Origin: Daucus carota subsp. sativus
Taxonomy: Eukaryota; Streptophyta; Magnoliopsida; Apiales; Apiaceae
Reading direction: 5' to 3'
DNA length: 64,000 bases
Assembly (NCBI RefSeq): GCF_001625215.2
Contig: NC_030381.2
Span: 37,384,689-37,448,688 of the forward strand
Shown here: in pieces, positions 48,601 through 59,670 of the stretch
Numbering within the stretch: the stretch's first letter is position 1
Layout: every line of letters starts with the position of its first letter
The notes under the pieces: generated by a model
Told to the model about the DNA's origin: nothing
What the model saw: only the letters and a program-made list of their open reading frames with translations
The model's database searches: none
Program-made: the position numbers and the translations under genes

Positions 48601-48738
48601 TTAATTATCACCAATCCAAGATTCCTCACCACAGGGTACAGAACTTGTGAAACCTAATTCATGTTTAGAAAAGCTCTTGGAAGGCTTGTTTAGGTCAATT
48701 TGCGGAGGAGACCTATCAATTCCATCTCCGAAACAATC
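48601..48738 (-). other. Candidate orphan exon downstream of OSB
   Basis: A 45-codon open frame ending in TAA follows an acceptor-like TTAAAAG. It includes CFGDGIDRSPPQIDLNKPSK and HELGFTSSVPCGEESWIGDN. Composition is protein-like and strand-consistent with OSB, but no in-phase donor in the last OSB exon would join it (the candidates at GTGTCT and GTGACG are phase 1). It could be an exon of another transcript or a fragment. The IDLNKP string resembles a DLNxxP EAR motif, possibly by chance. Confidence 0.25.
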
Positions 48739-49186
48739 CTTTTAACTGTATTCATCTTACTGATTCATTATGTGATCTTAAGCACCTGAGATAAAGCGTA
48801 TATCTCGTTCTAGTGTAAGATCAGGCCTTAAGTGCATTATATATTATTAGCTTATCTTCTCTGGGGGTCTTTATAGTTATATTTAACTCATTTCGACATA
48901 TGCAGGATGCTGATATCATCCTTTGGACTTGAACCTCTTATAAAATTTATGAAGCCAATTACACCGCCTAGTTTTGATCATACTTGTTATCTAACTTGTA
49001 TATGGAACATGTATCAATTTCAAATGAACTACTGTGGTCTATAGTCACCTATAAGAAAATTTTATCGGTACACAAAGTAGAAAATAGAAAGGATACTAAC
49101 ACTCCAAAAGTTCTACACGAATAGAATATACATTACAAATATATCTTTCTAAAAAATCTAATTTACGGAAGAGATGTAAGGAGAGT

Positions 49187-49844
49187 TTAGAAAGGTGAGA
49201 AATCGTCACCAACTATAAAGTTTGAGACACCAGTGTTTCTTTCAGGAAACGATTCCATCCTTGTATCCAAGATTGAGAGTTGAGATTTCACCCACGGTGG
49301 GTTATTCCTGCCTTCGACCCATAAAGCCTCTCCAGTATCTTTGTGCTTAAAATCTGGATAGTTAGGACTTCTCTGGTAATGACATTGAAGAAAATCCATG
49401 TTAATATGTTGACTGGAGAAATTGTTCACTTGACAAAGCCATTTTTCAAGTTCTGGTGCAATTTAGGTCCAACTCTTTTTACATGAGCTAAAAACTATAT
49501 GGTCAAAAACTAGTAGATTATGGAGGTGTGTTGTGATTTAATCTATCTCTTGGCCTTCTCAAACCTGACTAGAAACTGGTAGCATGCATTTCTTTTTTTT
49601 GCCATAACACAGACCAAGTTATAAGAAAAGAAGCATGCATAATGCATTATTGTTGGCTATAGTTTGCACCAAGTTTCAAAATGGTGGCTACAATTTGTAA
49701 TTAACAATTCGGTGACTTTATTTATACCAAATTTTTAATAGATAATCACGTCTTAATAATTTAATAAATATATTAAATTATTAAGACATGATTATTTAAA
49801 AAATTGATATAAACAAAGTCTATATATATATATATATAAACAAA

Positions 49845-49886
<42 letters not shown>

Positions 49887-50537
49887 GAAACCAATCTTAA
49901 AATAAAAACTAGAAACCAATACAAGTTAGTGATATTCTCAGTACAATTTAGTGATATTCTTTTTAGGATTTAGTGATCTATGTTGCAGGAATTAGTGAAA
50001 ACTTAATCTCCAGATATGTTTCAGCTTAGAATCTCTAGATCCGTTCACGTTTTCGATTCAAATGGTGGTGATAGTGGTGGAGATGGCGGTGGTGAAGGTG
50101 GAGATGGAGGAAAGATGATTGTAGCGGAGGTTTGGGCGGCTTCAAGTAGGGTTTTGGTGCGGTGCCAGAATAGTGGCGGCTCCGCGTTTGAAGTTGAGTC
50201 GAGGTGGAGAAAGAAGTATGAACGGGGCTGAAGGAGGTTGAAACAACGATTAAGATGGGGCTGGTGAAGATGGAGGTGGAGGTTGTGTTGTTAGAGAAAT
50301 AATGGAGGTGGAGGTGGTGGTTATGGAGGGGGCGGGCGGCATAGAAGTGGTAGTGGTTATGAAGGAGGCGACGACAGAGGTGGTGGCGGTGGAGGTGGGG
50401 TTGGTGAAGATGGAGGTGGGTTTGGTGAAGATGAAGATGGGGTTGTTTAAGAATTTAGTGGTATTTGCTTTAGGATTTAGTGATATTTCAGTTTGGTTTT
50501 TAGTTTCCAGGATAAGGAGGTTTCTATTGGAGTAAGA

Positions 50538-50572
<35 letters not shown>

Positions 50573-53500
50573 GAAAGTAAATGAAATAATCATAAGGGTA
50601 CAGAGCAAGTTAATAAAGAAAAATAATGTTAATGTCACGTACAAACATAAATATTTATCTACATGCAAAAACATTATTCAATCTAGACAATTTTCCTTGA
50701 ACAAAAATATTGTTCAGGTAAAGTTTGAACCATCTTATTTAATCAACTTTGAAATATTTGATTTAAATTATATTATTACCATTGAATCGAACTTGACTTG
50801 CACACAAACTTGATAATCTTTTGACTTCAAAATAAAATTGTGTGTTATCAAAATATTTTAAAATTTATATAGTATAATTGGAATTTAATTTGTTATATTA
50901 CAAAAATACTGCCTGCCTTATAAAACTCAGCAAGTCGTCATAAATCATGGCCACCGATTTGTAAATCCTAAAGTTTAACCACCTTTTTATCATTTATTAA
51001 ATATTTTAGCAACCGATTTGCAATTTTGAAACTATAACCACCATTTTGAAACTCCGTGCAAACTATGGACACCGAATTGCAACCGACTCAAATAATTACC
51101 TTATTCTTTCTATTATCCCACCATTCAGCTGGATTGACAAAGAAGGCTTGCCATAGTTCCTCAACTGATCCCGTGTTGGATGCAGCATAGTTTTTGGGTC
51201 TTTTACCTGCTATAAGGACGCAGAAGTGTAAATAGTACACAGAAGCTAATATTTCTAGAACAACCCTAGACCAATATATTTAATTTAAAGACAAACCTGA
51301 ATTTGAGTCCCCATCATACAATGCCACAGGCGAGGCGCTTCTCTCAATAAAATTCAGTTGTGAAACAACTACCTACAGACCACAACAAATCATAAGAATT
51401 CTGGGTAATTAGCATTCACGCAACATGGATAGAAAAAGTAGCATTAATAATGATAACAATATTGAAGCAACACTCAGGTAAAATAATTAAGATAAAGAAC
51501 CTTATAGTAGGTCTGCTGCTTTCCATCATCGCCTTCAACAGTATCAGACACCAGACGACCAGAAACATATATCTGCTGACCTTTTTCTACGTGCTGATAG
51601 GCAATTTGAGCCAGCTCATCCCAAAATGTTAAATTAATCCTGAAAGCTTGCACAATTAGTTTAAACATATGTTATCTATGTACCTAACCTCAGAGACCGT
51701 GTAATTCAAAACAACAACAGACATAGATATCTTCCTATTTGCTGTATAAGCAACAAATGTGGCCCACTTAAAGCACAAATGTCAAGTTATCTTTAATATA
51801 ATCGAAATCTAAAAAGATAAATAACATGAAAGAAGTAGCCGGAGAACGGTATAAATATGTCTCTGATAACAGACTATGATATGCATGCTAGTGCATACCA
51901 TAAACATGATGTCACTTAAGGACGTAAACAAAGTAGAACTTAGAAATGACTCACCTGGTTGGATCATCTTCACTGGTTGTTGGCTAAAATAATGATTAGC
52001 TAAAATTTTACCCAAGGGGAACTGTGGATACTTCAATGGGGTTAGCTATAATAATGAATAGCTAAAATTTTAACCAAGGGGAATAGTGGTTCAACAGATA
52101 TAGCCAATGAAATGCGGTTATCTAAAATTTAGCTAAACGGGAAGAAATAAATTTTTTTTTTGCAATTTCTCTATAACTTGTGCCACATGGATATTATAAG
52201 GCTCTCTACCCTTGGAGATGCTCTTAGTAAGGTACAAGAGGAGACGCTACAATCAGCAGCGAAGCAGCCAGCAAAATAATAATTTAAGGGCTAGTGAACA
52301 CACTTATCCTTTTTTGTGGTTACTATTTAATTTTAAACCTAGGAATCAACAAGATCATTTTAACCACTTCTGTAATTGTGTGCTTATAGTTGCAAATGTC
52401 CAGGAAAACATATATGAAAGACTTTGTGCTACACAATTGAAGCATTGATGAAGAATAAGTATATGACTCAAGTTGTTGATATTCAAACAATTAAAATGAT
52501 TGCACAGAAGAAAATTGAAGATCTCAAAACTAACACATAATTTTTTACATGACTAGATGTTTAGAATAAGCTAGCACGGGCTCGGAGAGAAAGCGAGAAT
52601 ATTTGGAAAGTAGATAAAGTTGTTCTAAAATCCTACCCATACTTCTGTTTCTCTCCCTAAAAGAGTCAGGAGGAAGCAAAAGCAAGTCCTTAAAATTCCT
52701 TTCTTATTGGAAATTCGAGAACAGGTTGGTAGGTTAAGCATTGAAATAGCAATTATCCTCCAACCACAACTCAACTGCTAATTCTCCCATAACAATCTAT
52801 TCAGACAACCGCTAAGGTTTACCTAAGTTTCATCAGGTACATATATAGATTACACAGATGTTGAGGTAGATAAATTGTGGCAATTTCCAGTCAAGACTCA
52901 CATTTACTACCACCCTAGTAGGTTCCCTTGATCAAGCCATAGCCTACAAGTCCGGAACTCAGTTTTAATATCCCTTGATCACACATCTGTTTTTTTTTCC
53001 GGTAACTGAAACAAATCGACCTCTAACCCCTGTATTAAAATAACATAGACTCCACTCTTCTATCTTCAACAACACAACACATAACGTAATCAGCTCTGAA
53101 GCATCAAGTTTCTGAGTAGCAGTCACAACATAACCAACCAACCAACATCTATACCTAAAATTAATCATATCTACATAGCACCACTTAATATATAAGCCTC
53201 ATACACAAAATTAAAAAAAACTAGACTTGCCAACACCGAATTTCGGACAAGTTCACAACATATCCAGTAAAATTAAACGCATAAAAATAACAAAGCAACA
53301 AACTTTCAATAAAACATTCACATTTCAGACCATATTCAAGTTAATCAAGTTGTGTCTTAACAAAAAGAACCGAAAAGCAAGACAAGAAAGAATACCAAGC
53401 AGTATCCGTAGGAGATTTTCTAACAGCAAGTCTAGACCAAGCAACCACTTTCCCAGAACTAAGATTCTTAATCTGAACAGGTGTCCCCACATTCCCAATC

Positions 53501-53802
53501 AGCTGCACACTATTACACAACTCCTTCCTCCACTCTATCTCTGTTGGCCTCGAGAACTGTGTCGTCTGCGCCGCGTGTCTCTCGTACTCATAGTACTGTC
53601 CGTTATTAATGTTGTCGTGGCTACTAGTACTCCCACTGTTGCTGCTGTATTGGTTGGAACATGTTAAGGTTTTGCGCGGGAACTGATGATGTCTGTTTGT
53701 TCTGGAGTTGAGTAAGAAAAGGAGAGAGGTGTTGTGGGTTAGTTTGGGGGCCCACTGGAGAGGAGTCTTGGCTAACACCACTGTTTGGTGTAGCGCAGCC
53801 AT
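49187..53802 (-). CDS. Organellar single-stranded DNA-binding protein (OSB)
   Basis: This is a plant-specific mitochondrial or plastid ssDNA-binding protein; OSB1 of Arabidopsis restrains mitochondrial DNA recombination. It has 304 residues in five exons: 53396-53802, 51501-51639, 51297-51372, 51100-51206 and 49187-49372. The N-terminal 50 or so residues are a Ser/Thr/Arg-rich transit peptide. An SSB-like OB-fold follows (VQLIGNVGTPVQIK, then INLTFWDELAQIAYQHVEKG and IYVSGRLVSD). One PDF motif spans the last two exons (EELWQAFFVNPAEWWDNRKN, then PNYPDFKHKDTGEALWVEGR and NNPPWVKSQL). Some family members have two or three PDF motifs. The last intron is long (49373-51099) and carries a transposon-like insertion starting about 20 bases from the splice donor. 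Confidence 0.93.
49713..49822. repeat. Near-perfect 110-base hairpin
   Basis: ACTTTATTTATACC, AATCACGTCTTAATAATTTA and ATAAA read outward from the centre at about 49767, and each recurs inverted on the other side (TAAATTATTAAGACATGATT, GATATAAACAAAGT). It is probably a small MITE nested in the larger element. Confidence 0.7.
49823..49882. repeat. (TA)n microsatellite, duplicated unit
   Basis: Two TA tracts are separated by a copied AAACAAAGTC, so the end of the adjacent hairpin has been duplicated together with part of the microsatellite. A related (CT)n(TA)n tract occurs at about 50538-50572. Confidence 0.85.
50052..50450. repeat. GGT/GGA trinucleotide-rich block
   Basis: Purine-biased sequence, rich in GGTGGT, GGTGGA and GGAGAT, is strongly unlike its AT-rich surroundings. 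Apparent Gly/Val-rich frames here (around 50016-50535) are a product of the trinucleotide bias; they lie in the OSB intron on the opposite strand, with no introns or domains I can recognise. Confidence 0.6.
51950..52212. repeat. Truncated MITE-like repeat in OSB intron 1
   Basis: Two to three diverged units share GCTAAAATTTTA and CCAAGGGGAA. The right side ends CTTGGAGATGCTCTTA, a Tourist-like terminus with TTA, but the matching left end was not found. It lies in the intron between OSB exons 1 and 2. Confidence 0.4.
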
Positions 53803-53809
53803 TGATGGT

Positions 53810-54860
53810 TTCTTGATGTTCTTGCCGAGGGAGAGGAGAAAGGAGGTGCTTTTGGGTCGGGTCTTTTTTTAATAGGTCTGGATCTAAATGTTTTTATTTT
53901 GTGCCATATCGGCCCATAAAGAATTGTAATGCTTCCAAATCCCAACTATTAAAAATCAAAATTATTTTGATTTTTCCTGACAAAAAAAAAATTATTTTAA
54001 TTTTTAGCCGTCTGTTAACGCCCATAGTATTCCACATTTTTGGTGACGATAACTTGATAAGATCTAAAAATAGGTTAGTTATTTTCAATTATCCGATTCT
54101 TGTTTTGTGCTTTTATCAAAAAGTTCGATTCATAATATTTATATTAATAAAAGTCAAAAAATGCAGATTCATGGTTATATTCTTTATTCTTGATTTTGTT
54201 GAAGCTCTCAACTTAACTTGAGGATGATATGTTAAAGCATGTCCAAGAGATTTTTAAGTTATTTTTAAATATATATTATAAATATTAGTTCTTCATATTC
54301 TCTCTTTAATCATCTTTTCTTGTTACTAAACGAATGTGCATTCATAGTATTTGTACAATGCGTTCCTTACACTTATTTTCTCTTCAATTTCTTGAATCAA
54401 CTCGGTTCTAAACGTGCAACCATTTAAACAAATGCATAAGTTCATAGTCTGTATCCTCTCCAACAATATTTTTTCAATCCGTTAATCCTTGCTACATTTG
54501 GTTTCAAACAATAATACACTTACACAAGTATTTACGACCTTTTAGAAGGACCGCAGTACCCCATTATCCAATAAGTGAAAAATAGGAGCTACTTTCCACG
54601 ATCAAAGTGCGGTGGTCATTAGTTCATTACACTGCCCATCACTGAAACTAGAAGTAGAACCTTCCAAAGAAGCTTTGAAAGGGTTGACAACCTTACCTTA
54701 ATAATAAGTTTAAGGGATTTGAAAGGGACCTGACTGTGATTGCAAGTGACAGAGTGTCTGAAACACCGTAGCTAAACTGCTAAAATGTTGGTATTAAGAG
54801 GTTTTAGTTACATGCCCAAAGAGATGTTGTCATTTGAGGTTTAAGAATGATGATCACTTT
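53810..54860. other. Intergenic between OSB and the bHLH gene
   Basis: AT-rich DNA with no supported gene. It should contain the OSB promoter and the bHLH 3' end. TTAAAGCATGTCCAAGAG at 54233-54250 resembles one end of a MITE, but no partner end was found. Confidence 0.4.
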
Positions 54861-54865
54861 CGGGG

Positions 54866-57800
54866 TTAACAAGAGGGGTGGACTGTGGAGTCTGGAGGTT
54901 GTGTGTGGTAGATTGCTGAAGCAAGAGAAATAGGCATAATGCACAGTGCCTTAGATTGAAGAAACTGCATAGCAGCTCCAAGATTTTCTTCCATGAGCTT
55001 AGCTACTTGCCGCTCTGTGCCATCATTTGACCATTTCTCCCATAGTGGTTGGTTTCTTTGATCTTCACCGACTTCTTCCTGCACATAGACCTTCACACTG
55101 ATCAAGAAAAATAAGTGAAAGAATAATTTTTCACAGCAATTCAAACATCTTGTTACCTCGATCGAAGAGATTGGGATATCAGTCACGAGTGGTGCTACGG
55201 CACTAGCACCACCTAGTCTACTCATGCTCAACACCTGCAAAGTAAACAAATTAAGTCTAGCTACGAACATTAAGCAAGGAAAGTCGTCCATACAGTGACC
55301 AATTGAATCAAGATAACATCTCTGTTTCAGTCATCAGCAAAGCAGTCACGCGGTGAAAATGTCATTTTTTCCCCCAAGGTATGAGCAGCCACTACCTTGT
55401 AATGTCCACTGGCATACTTGGGAAAATATGAAAGAGGCAAGAGACTATGGAATTTTAAACACAAAAACTATGATCCTAGATGCAAGATGCTAAATAACAC
55501 TTGCAGACAATTTTGAATTGCTCCACGTCTTGGGCCGTATAAAAAACCAAGCAGTTTAACAATCTTAGATAAAACCTTGATATCAGATATAATGTATAAG
55601 GACCAACCCATGACCTTCCGTAGAGACAATGGAATAAAATAAAGATGAATAATGGCCATGTTACAAGACATAATTACTTAATTAGTCAATACTCTGACAA
55701 AACAAAAATGTTCAGAATCAACAAAGAACCATTTCTGAAAGTGAATTAATACTAAAGACTAGTGGCCTCATATTGGAGCTATGTTTAATGTGCTATGCCA
55801 AATTTTAATACAGTTACATAATAAGAAATAACTATATACTACATGATTTGAGTTTTCAAGCACATATATTTATGCATTTAAAACATAGAAGACAGAGACA
55901 AATCATTTTAATGCTATTAACTAATGCGTAATGCCTTGATCTGCTCTGGCATGCTTATAAATTACTGACAAGAATACTACAGTGTAATCTAATTACAAAG
56001 AGCAGTGGACCATTTTACCTTCACTTGAAGCCTTAGGAACTTAACGTAATTCACAATCTCGTCAAGCATGGTAGCTCTGTCAGTCTGCAAAGAAATGAAA
56101 TGATAATTATCTTTATCAATTTAATTTTTATGGAAGTTAGAAATGCATGTTCAAAAGGTATACCACAAATCTAATACAGATGAACAAGGATAAAAAAAAT
56201 ACTAGCTTGAAAAATCTAAAGGTTTTTATTATACTTCTGGTAAACCAAAAAAACACGTGAGTGTGTATGCGTTAAGAGGCCAGGTCTTACTTGAAAGCTA
56301 TGATGGTGCAAGTAGTTCATTTAGAAATCTAGGGAGACTGAAAAACGATCATGAAAGTCTAAAGAGATAAGATACGAACCTTATTTACACCAGGAACCAA
56401 TTCTTGCAGTGCCCTAATTCTTTCTGCAATTCTCTCCCTGCGTAACTGTGGCAAGAGAAATACTAGATCATGAATCATGATAGTATTGCGATGTATAAGG
56501 AGATGCATTAACGGAGCTCAGAAATCGAATTTAGAAGTCAACAAATAAATTAATTCTAACAATCTGAAGTCTGAACTGAGTAATATCTCCTTTATTCCAG
56601 TGCGTAAATATCCTAATGAATTACTTATTCATCTCTTGTGTAGGTGCAACACTTACAACAGCAATCTCTAGCATTTTCTAATATGTTTCTGCTGTTTTAT
56701 CTCAAAGTTTCGGAATAACCTTCGTTATCATCCTCCTTTCCAACCTTGTTTCTTAATCCAAAGTTGGTTTAGAAAGTCAGAACTATGATCACCTATTCCC
56801 CTTTATAAAATAAATGTACCAATAATTACTGAATATACAACTTCAAATAAGAGATATGCTAAAAGCATTATCAAATATCAAAAGATAAAAATACCTTCTG
56901 AAGCTTGCTAGTTGCTACAACAGGGGAAAAAGTAAGAGTCACTTGTGGCTTTGATACCCTTTTCTCAATCTAGATGGACGTTTTGATTTTCTAATGCGAA
57001 CTACAGTTCCATAATCATTATCAGGAGTCATTCCTATAGTATTTTGTTCTTGGTCAATGTATGCATCACTTATAAGTAGCTAAAATTCTCATCACCATTC
57101 TCTTTAAACTTTTTAACATACTCTTCCCCGGTAAAATCCAAGCATCTTCATTCTCACCCTTTAGTACCTCAAGTCTTATATACTTCAAAAAGAAGTTCTC
57201 CATAATTCAGACTGACACAACTTCCTCAACATTATGACGATTCCCACAGTGTTCAAAAAAATTCAAAAGTAGGGCACCCATGTTTTTGACATTAAATCTT
57301 CCTACCAATTCTTTCATTTGTGAACTACAAATAAACTCGACTTTATTAAAGTCACTTTTCTTTGCTAAGACATCTTCTGGATCCATCAATAAAATTCTTT
57401 CAGATAATTATTTGGGAGGTTGGAGTGTAGTTCGTAGTAGAAAATCAACACCTCTTCCTAGAATTGAAAAAAAGGCACCAAATCCACCAGATACGTTTCA
57501 ATACCGTTAGCAACAAGCTTCAAGAAGTATGCTTCTTAATCTTCTGATACATGATAACGCACTAAATGCACTCAGATATTGACATTTCTGTCATTTGAAG
57601 CTGAAAATTCATTAACGAGTAATTGATCTATCTTACAATAGGCCATAGGGAATAGGTGAGCGTGGTCCTGACTTTCTAAACCAACTATGGATTGAGAGAC
57701 AAAGTAGGAATATATAAAGTTGGGCAACATTGAGATAAGAAAACAGAAACAAATATATGGAAAAATGCAAGGGATGTTGTCATAACTTAGCCAACAAGGT

Positions 57801-59476
57801 GTTAGTGCGGTGGTTGAGCTCTGATACCCCCTTGCAGGAGGTCAGGAGTTCAATTTTTGGGTGTGCGTGTGTCATCAATTAGCAAAAAAAAAATGTCGTC
57901 GTAACTTATATACTTATACCTAATTTTATAATTCATGTACGATATCTTTGAGCATTTACAGACTTTTAATTAAAAATGAGAAAATAGATAACACATGGAT
58001 GCTTACAAATTTCAAAATCAGTAAATTCCTTAGGAATTTAATAGTGCAGGCACTCACTAACCAAGATCCTTAATAGCCTCTTACAAGTTTAACCCGTTTA
58101 CAAGTCTTACAATTATGTCTACACTCTAGATAGATGGCAATATCCCGTAGCAGATTTTTTTTTTTCCAGTGCCTAGTCTGATGAAACAGAGAACCATGCT
58201 CACGTCACTGAACCACAATGAGGAATGTTTTATTTTAAAATTTAATAGAAATTACATCCATACTAATTACTTATATATGATGGATCTTAGTTATACGGTT
58301 TACCCATATCTAGTGTTCCCATGCTCAATCCAATTTACATCTAATAAAATTAATGAGCAGAAAGAGTAATCAAAATTCTGCCGCATTGTTAGTACTGCAG
58401 GGCCTTTCCAAAGCATTTGGGGCCTAAGACGAACCGAAAGACAGGAGCTCTAATCTGCAAGTCCTAGATTTAATTATAAAATCAACATAAGAATGAACTA
58501 AATAGATTTGATCACATAATATGTAAAATTGGATGTGTTTGTAATATTTCAAAATTTGGGCCCAGCCGCCGTTGCCTTCCCCTGGCGGGCCTGTTTTCAG
58601 AGAAGAATAAATCTATGGGTAACTCCAGAATTATATTTTGCGGGATAGCTCTGCTACTGAGCTACTCTCCACCCATGTTACTACAGAGTTCTCAAAACAA
58701 TAATTCATTCGGTCTTTCCAATGTGTGACCACTAACAACTATTTTTTACTTGCGTTCAAGATTTTGATTGGTGAAGATTTTGTATATGGAGTCATCATTA
58801 TTAATGCAATTGAAGCCAATAAAAATCTAAAACGTAAAAAGTAGTACTTGTTAGTGCCTACTCATGGGCAGACAATAGAAAATCCGTAATTAATTTATGC
58901 CGCTAAATTATTAAGAAAAAACTTAAACCAATAGGACAAGGTACCCTCTCAGCAATACTGTGTGGATCTGTAGCTTGGCCTCGTTTAGCTCTCTTTTTCT
59001 GGCCACTGCCATGTGGATGCGGCATTGACTGAGCTTGGAAACCCTAGAAAAGTTAAACCTCCACAAATAAAATATAAATACATCAAAATTTTATTCATTT
59101 ATCGAGATTAGAACTTATCTTTCTGAAACGGGATTAAAATCAAGTTTTGATAAGTTTTCAAATTAAAGAATTGAGGCCTAAAATATATTTTCTACTGATT
59201 TTTAACTAAAAATTGTGGTTTCGCCACTGTATCATAAAATATTATAGTACTTACGGAGGAAGAGAGTCGAGTATCATTAACAACATGATCAGGAAAGATT
59301 TTCACACTTCCCGATGCATTCATCAACCCAACGCCGCCGCCGGCGGAGTTGAGCTGCAGCATCATCGGCGATGATGACGACTGGTTCCCCGCCAAGCTGG
59401 GAACAAGAGCTCCGGCGTCAGATGGAAACCCCAGGATTTGATCGAGAAAGTCGTCGCCGGCGGCATGGTCAGCCAT
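54866..59476 (-). CDS. bHLH transcription factor, UNE12/bHLH7-like
   Basis: This is a nuclear DNA-binding factor of 247 residues in six exons: 59255-59476, 58945-59043, 56380-56445, 56019-56084, 55157-55234 and 54866-55078. Residues 1-74 are low-complexity with DDFLDQILGFPSD. The basic region [20 protein letters not shown] carries His102, Glu106 and Arg110, the H-E-R set that predicts G-box (CACGTG) recognition. Helix 2 and the tail (VLSMSRLGGASAVAPLV) follow, and the C-terminal block LWEKWSNDGTERQVAKLMEE runs to SKALCIMPISLASAIY, diagnostic of the UNE12/bHLH7 branch. It is shorter than Arabidopsis UNE12 (about 310 residues), mainly between exons 1 and 2. The last exon has an alternative in-frame acceptor 12 bases upstream. 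Function is inferred from the family. Confidence 0.93.
57030..57400 (-). pseudogene. Protein-coding fragment in a bHLH intron (unidentified)
   Basis: On the bHLH strand, a frame of about 65 codons contains KKSDFNKVEFICSSQMKELV and NMGALLLNFFEHCGNRHNVE. After an in-frame stop, the same frame continues with KYIRLEVLKGENEDAW and KSLKRMVMRILA. Composition is protein-like, and stops interrupt it, so it is probably a decayed gene or mobile-element fragment in intron 2 (56446-58944). I cannot name the family. Confidence 0.35.
57790..57892 (+). mobile_element. tRNA-derived SINE with 16-base target duplication
   Basis: TTAGTGCGGTGGTTGAG (A-box-like) and GGTCAGGAGTTCAATTT (B-box-like) lie in tRNA-like spacing. 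The unit ends in nine A residues. The flanks ATGTTGTCATAACTTA (57774-57789) and ATGTCGTCGTAACTTA (57893-57908) are the same 16-base sequence with two changes, a clear retroposition target duplication. It lies in intron 2 of the bHLH gene. Confidence 0.75.
58711..58886. mobile_element. Palindromic-end MITE, copy 3 (degenerate)
   Basis: The ends GGTCTTTCCAATGTGTGACC and (on the right) ACTCATGGGCAGACAATAGA are related to the copies at 7368 and 11311, and the interior GATTGGTGAAG / GGAGTCATCATTATTAAT is shared. It lies in intron 2 of the bHLH gene, close to exon 2. Confidence 0.5.
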
Positions 59477-59670
59477 GCATGTAGCTACAAGATATACGTA
59501 TAGAGAGAGAAAGCTAGTGAGAGAGTGAGAGGAAGAAATGATGGTGGTGATGGTTGTCGAAAAAAGCGGAATGCTGGTTTTCTACTTGTATACGTAAAAC
59601 TCATTTTTATAGTAAAAGTTCTTGCTTTTTGTTTATTTACGGAATTACCCTTGATGACGGTTGCTGACAT

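Larger units (their letters stand above)
49648..51080. mobile_element. Long-TIR element in the last OSB intron
   Basis: The left end CTATAGTTTGCACCAAGTTT, then CAAAATGGTGGCTA, matches the right end read inverted (CCATAGTTTGCACGGAGTTT, then CAAAATGGTGGTTA). The right end stops within about 20 bases of the OSB exon 4 splice donor. Inside lie a 110-base hairpin, two (TA)n tracts and a GGT/GGA-rich block. Long inverted ends suggest a Mutator-like non-autonomous element. The exact boundaries and target duplication are uncertain. Confidence 0.5.

Noticed and set aside
50016-50535. Two plus-strand frames that look like a glycine/valine-rich protein
   Set aside because: They arise from a GGT/GGA trinucleotide block inside a repeat within the OSB intron, on the opposite strand, with no domain or splice support.
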